From the NCBI RefSeq assembly GCF_001713395.1, contig NZ_CP016452.1, forward strand, positions 372,001 to 436,000: a stretch of 64,000 nucleotides of DNA, in the 5' to 3' direction. Within the stretch, counting starts at the first letter, position 1, and every line of letters starts with the position of its first letter. Below the pieces are notes generated by a model that saw only the letters and a list, made by a program, of their open reading frames with translations, was not told the DNA's origin and made no database searches. Below are positions 62,893 to 64,000 of this stretch, in pieces. Source of the DNA: Sinorhizobium sp. RAC02. GTDB lineage: Bacteria > Pseudomonadota > Alphaproteobacteria > Rhizobiales > Rhizobiaceae. A program made the position numbers and the translations under genes.

Positions 62893-63561
62893 TTACTGCG
62901 GGCTGTTTGCGCCGACCGCGCTTTCGACCGGAAGAGGCGGCAGATCGGGGGCGGCGAGGCCCTTGAACGGTTCACGCCACGCGTCGAGCTTTTCAAGCTG
63001 CTCGGACCAGCGTCGTATCGCGGGATAATCATCGATCGGCAGCCGCGCGGCATCGTTGAACGGCAAAAATGTCCCCATGCGAAAATCGGCAAAGGAGATG
63101 GTGTCTCCGACCAGCCAGAGGCGATCCGACAGTGCGTTCTCAAGGATGGCGGCCGCCTTGTGAAACTCCCGCAGCCCCTCATCGACCAGCTGGTCGTCGC
63201 AGGGGCAGATACCATATCGCTGCTTGGTGCCACGCTCCCAATGCACCATGTCGCAAGCCTTGACGAAGTTATCCTTGCTCCAGCTGATCCAGCGGATCAT
63301 GTCCGGTTCGTCATCGTCCGTTCGCCAGAAGTTGGAGCCGGCATTGCGGGAAAACCAGCAGGCGATCGCGTCGCTTTCCCAAAGCGAACGATTGGGAAGC
63401 TCCAGTATCGGCAGCAGCAGGTTCGGGTTGAGTGGCAGGTAGCGGGCCGCCTGGCCGGACGCCCGGGGCGTCGCAAACTCGAAGGCGACCTCCGCATGGA
63501 GAAACCGCGCAACGGCGACGGCCAAGCGTGGATTGGGATTGCGGCTGAAATACAATTTCAT
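62893..63561 (-). CDS. Glutathione S-transferase family protein
   Basis: 222 residues. The thioredoxin-like half reads MKLYFSRNPNPRLAVAVARFLHAEVAFEFA and LLPILELPNRSLWESDAIACWFSRN, the latter with the Glu-Ser glutathione contact. The helical half contains LWLVGDTISFADFRMGTFLPFNDAARLP. Cytoplasmic; substrate unknown. It converges on napC, 33 bp away, without an obvious strong terminator between. Confidence 0.85.
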   Translation of the reverse strand: MKLYFSRNPNPRLAVAVARFLHAEVAFEFATPRASGQAARYLPLNPNLLLPILELPNRSLWESDAIACWFSRNAGSNFWRTDDDEPDMIRWISWSKDNFVKACDMVHWERGTKQRYGICPCDDQLVDEGLREFHKAAAILENALSDRLWLVGDTISFADFRMGTFLPFNDAARLPIDDYPAIRRWSEQLEKLDAWREPFKGLAAPDLPPLPVESAVGANSPQ

Positions 63562-63666
63562 ACGATGTGATCCTCCCTATCTGTCGTCTTCAAGGACGAA
63601 TGATGGATGCGTTCGCCGACATCCGTGCAGAAAAATCGACATCATCGCCCTTTGTGACGCCGGTAG

Positions 63667-64000
63667 TCATAGGAAGATATGGACGATGAGGGATGTCAGG
63701 ACGGCATTGAACCCCATGGCGATCCCCGAAAACAACCCCGCGACCGGATCGACTGAATAGGCGCGTGCCGTGCCGATCCCGTGCGAAGCGAGACCGACCG
63801 CAAAACCGCGGGCGCTGAAGTCCTTGATGCGCATGGCGTTCATCATCGGCGTGACGACGATCGCACCGCAAATGCCGGTGAGAACGACCACGGCTGCGGT
63901 CAGCGCCGGATCGCCGCTCAACCCGGAGGAGATGGCCATGGCAACGGCCGCCGTCGTGGATTTCGGCGCGAGCGAGGCGACGACATCGGGCGAGAAGCCG
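63667..64000 (-). CDS. lrgB: LrgB/CidB family membrane protein (partial)
   Basis: The 5' part lies outside the window. The visible 110 residues include the family signature LAPKSTTAAVAMAISSGLSGDPALTAAVVVLTGICGAIVVTPMMNAMRIKDFSARGFAVGLASHGIGTARA and four hydrophobic helices. LrgB works with LrgA in murein hydrolase control or, in other bacteria, in glycolate or pyruvate export. An lrgA gene may lie upstream, beyond the right edge. Confidence 0.88.
   Translation of the reverse strand, partial: GFSPDVVASLAPKSTTAAVAMAISSGLSGDPALTAAVVVLTGICGAIVVTPMMNAMRIKDFSARGFAVGLASHGIGTARAYSVDPVAGLFSGIAMGFNAVLTSLIVHIFL

Noticed and set aside
1..64000. CRISPR arrays, insertion sequences, tRNA or rRNA genes
   Set aside because: I saw no spaced repeats, transposase, tRNA cloverleaf with CCA-type end, or rRNA sequence on either strand, although weak tRNAs could be missed by eye.

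Overview
The window reads as DNA of a denitrifying Rhizobiales bacterium, most likely Rhizobiaceae (Shinella-, Ensifer- or Rhizobium-like). The evidence is a eukaryote-type glutamine synthetase II, a btaAB betaine-lipid pair behind a Pho box, an EcfG-type stress promoter, an AbcR-like small RNA, repABC-type RepA and RepB, and families largely confined to rhizobia (DUF6074, DUF2585, RHE_PE00001). Whether this is chromosome, chromid or megaplasmid cannot be decided here: repA and repB are present but no repC follows them.

Layout. 0-3.4 kb: a partial Lrp/AsnC regulator divergent from an MFS exporter, then glnII behind a sigma54 promoter and a DUF1127 micro-protein. 3.4-8.4 kb: the stress operon prkA-yeaH-spoVR (minus strand) with an EcfG promoter. 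8.5-11.7 kb: an EamA transporter and btaAB. 11.7-19 kb: a complete ribose/galactose-class ABC importer flanked by two related SGNH hydrolases and a ROK regulator, with an AbcR-like sRNA beyond it. 19.3-25.2 kb: a RHE_PE00001-family protein, a luciferase-like oxidoreductase, and a TonB siderophore receptor with its AraC regulator. 25.3-31.8 kb: a tripartite tricarboxylate transporter (tctCBA) with a DctB/DctD-like two-component system. 31.9-35.4 kb: UPF0303, DUF6074 and the orphan repAB pair. 35.6-39.9 kb: homogentisate catabolism (marR, hmgA, fahA, maiA) with a convergent DUF2585 gene. 39.9-40.5 kb: VapBC. 40.6-44.5 kb: GABA catabolism (gabT, gabD) with a divergent MerR-XRE-cupin fusion regulator.

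44.5-62.9 kb is a denitrification island: norCBQD, hemN, a four-gene operon of unknown role (DUF2249, a heme-copper-oxidase-like membrane protein, a double DUF2249 protein and a DUF59 protein), nnrS, nirK-nirV, nnrR and napEFDABC. Together these convert nitrate to nitrite, NO and N2O. No nos genes are in the window. Six TTG-N8-CAA (Crp/Fnr-type) boxes precede the six transcription units. In the clearest cases the box is followed 21 or 22 bases later by a -10 of the form TAGAAC or TATAGT, so the island looks like one NnrR/Fnr regulon. The window closes with a glutathione S-transferase and a partial lrgB.

The best candidates for something little described are the four-gene operon at 51.1-53.6 kb, the MerR-XRE-cupin regulator with its two sites 33 bp apart, the ABC importer with twin SGNH hydrolases, and the repAB pair without repC. 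All calls come from reading the sequence by eye; no database search was run.
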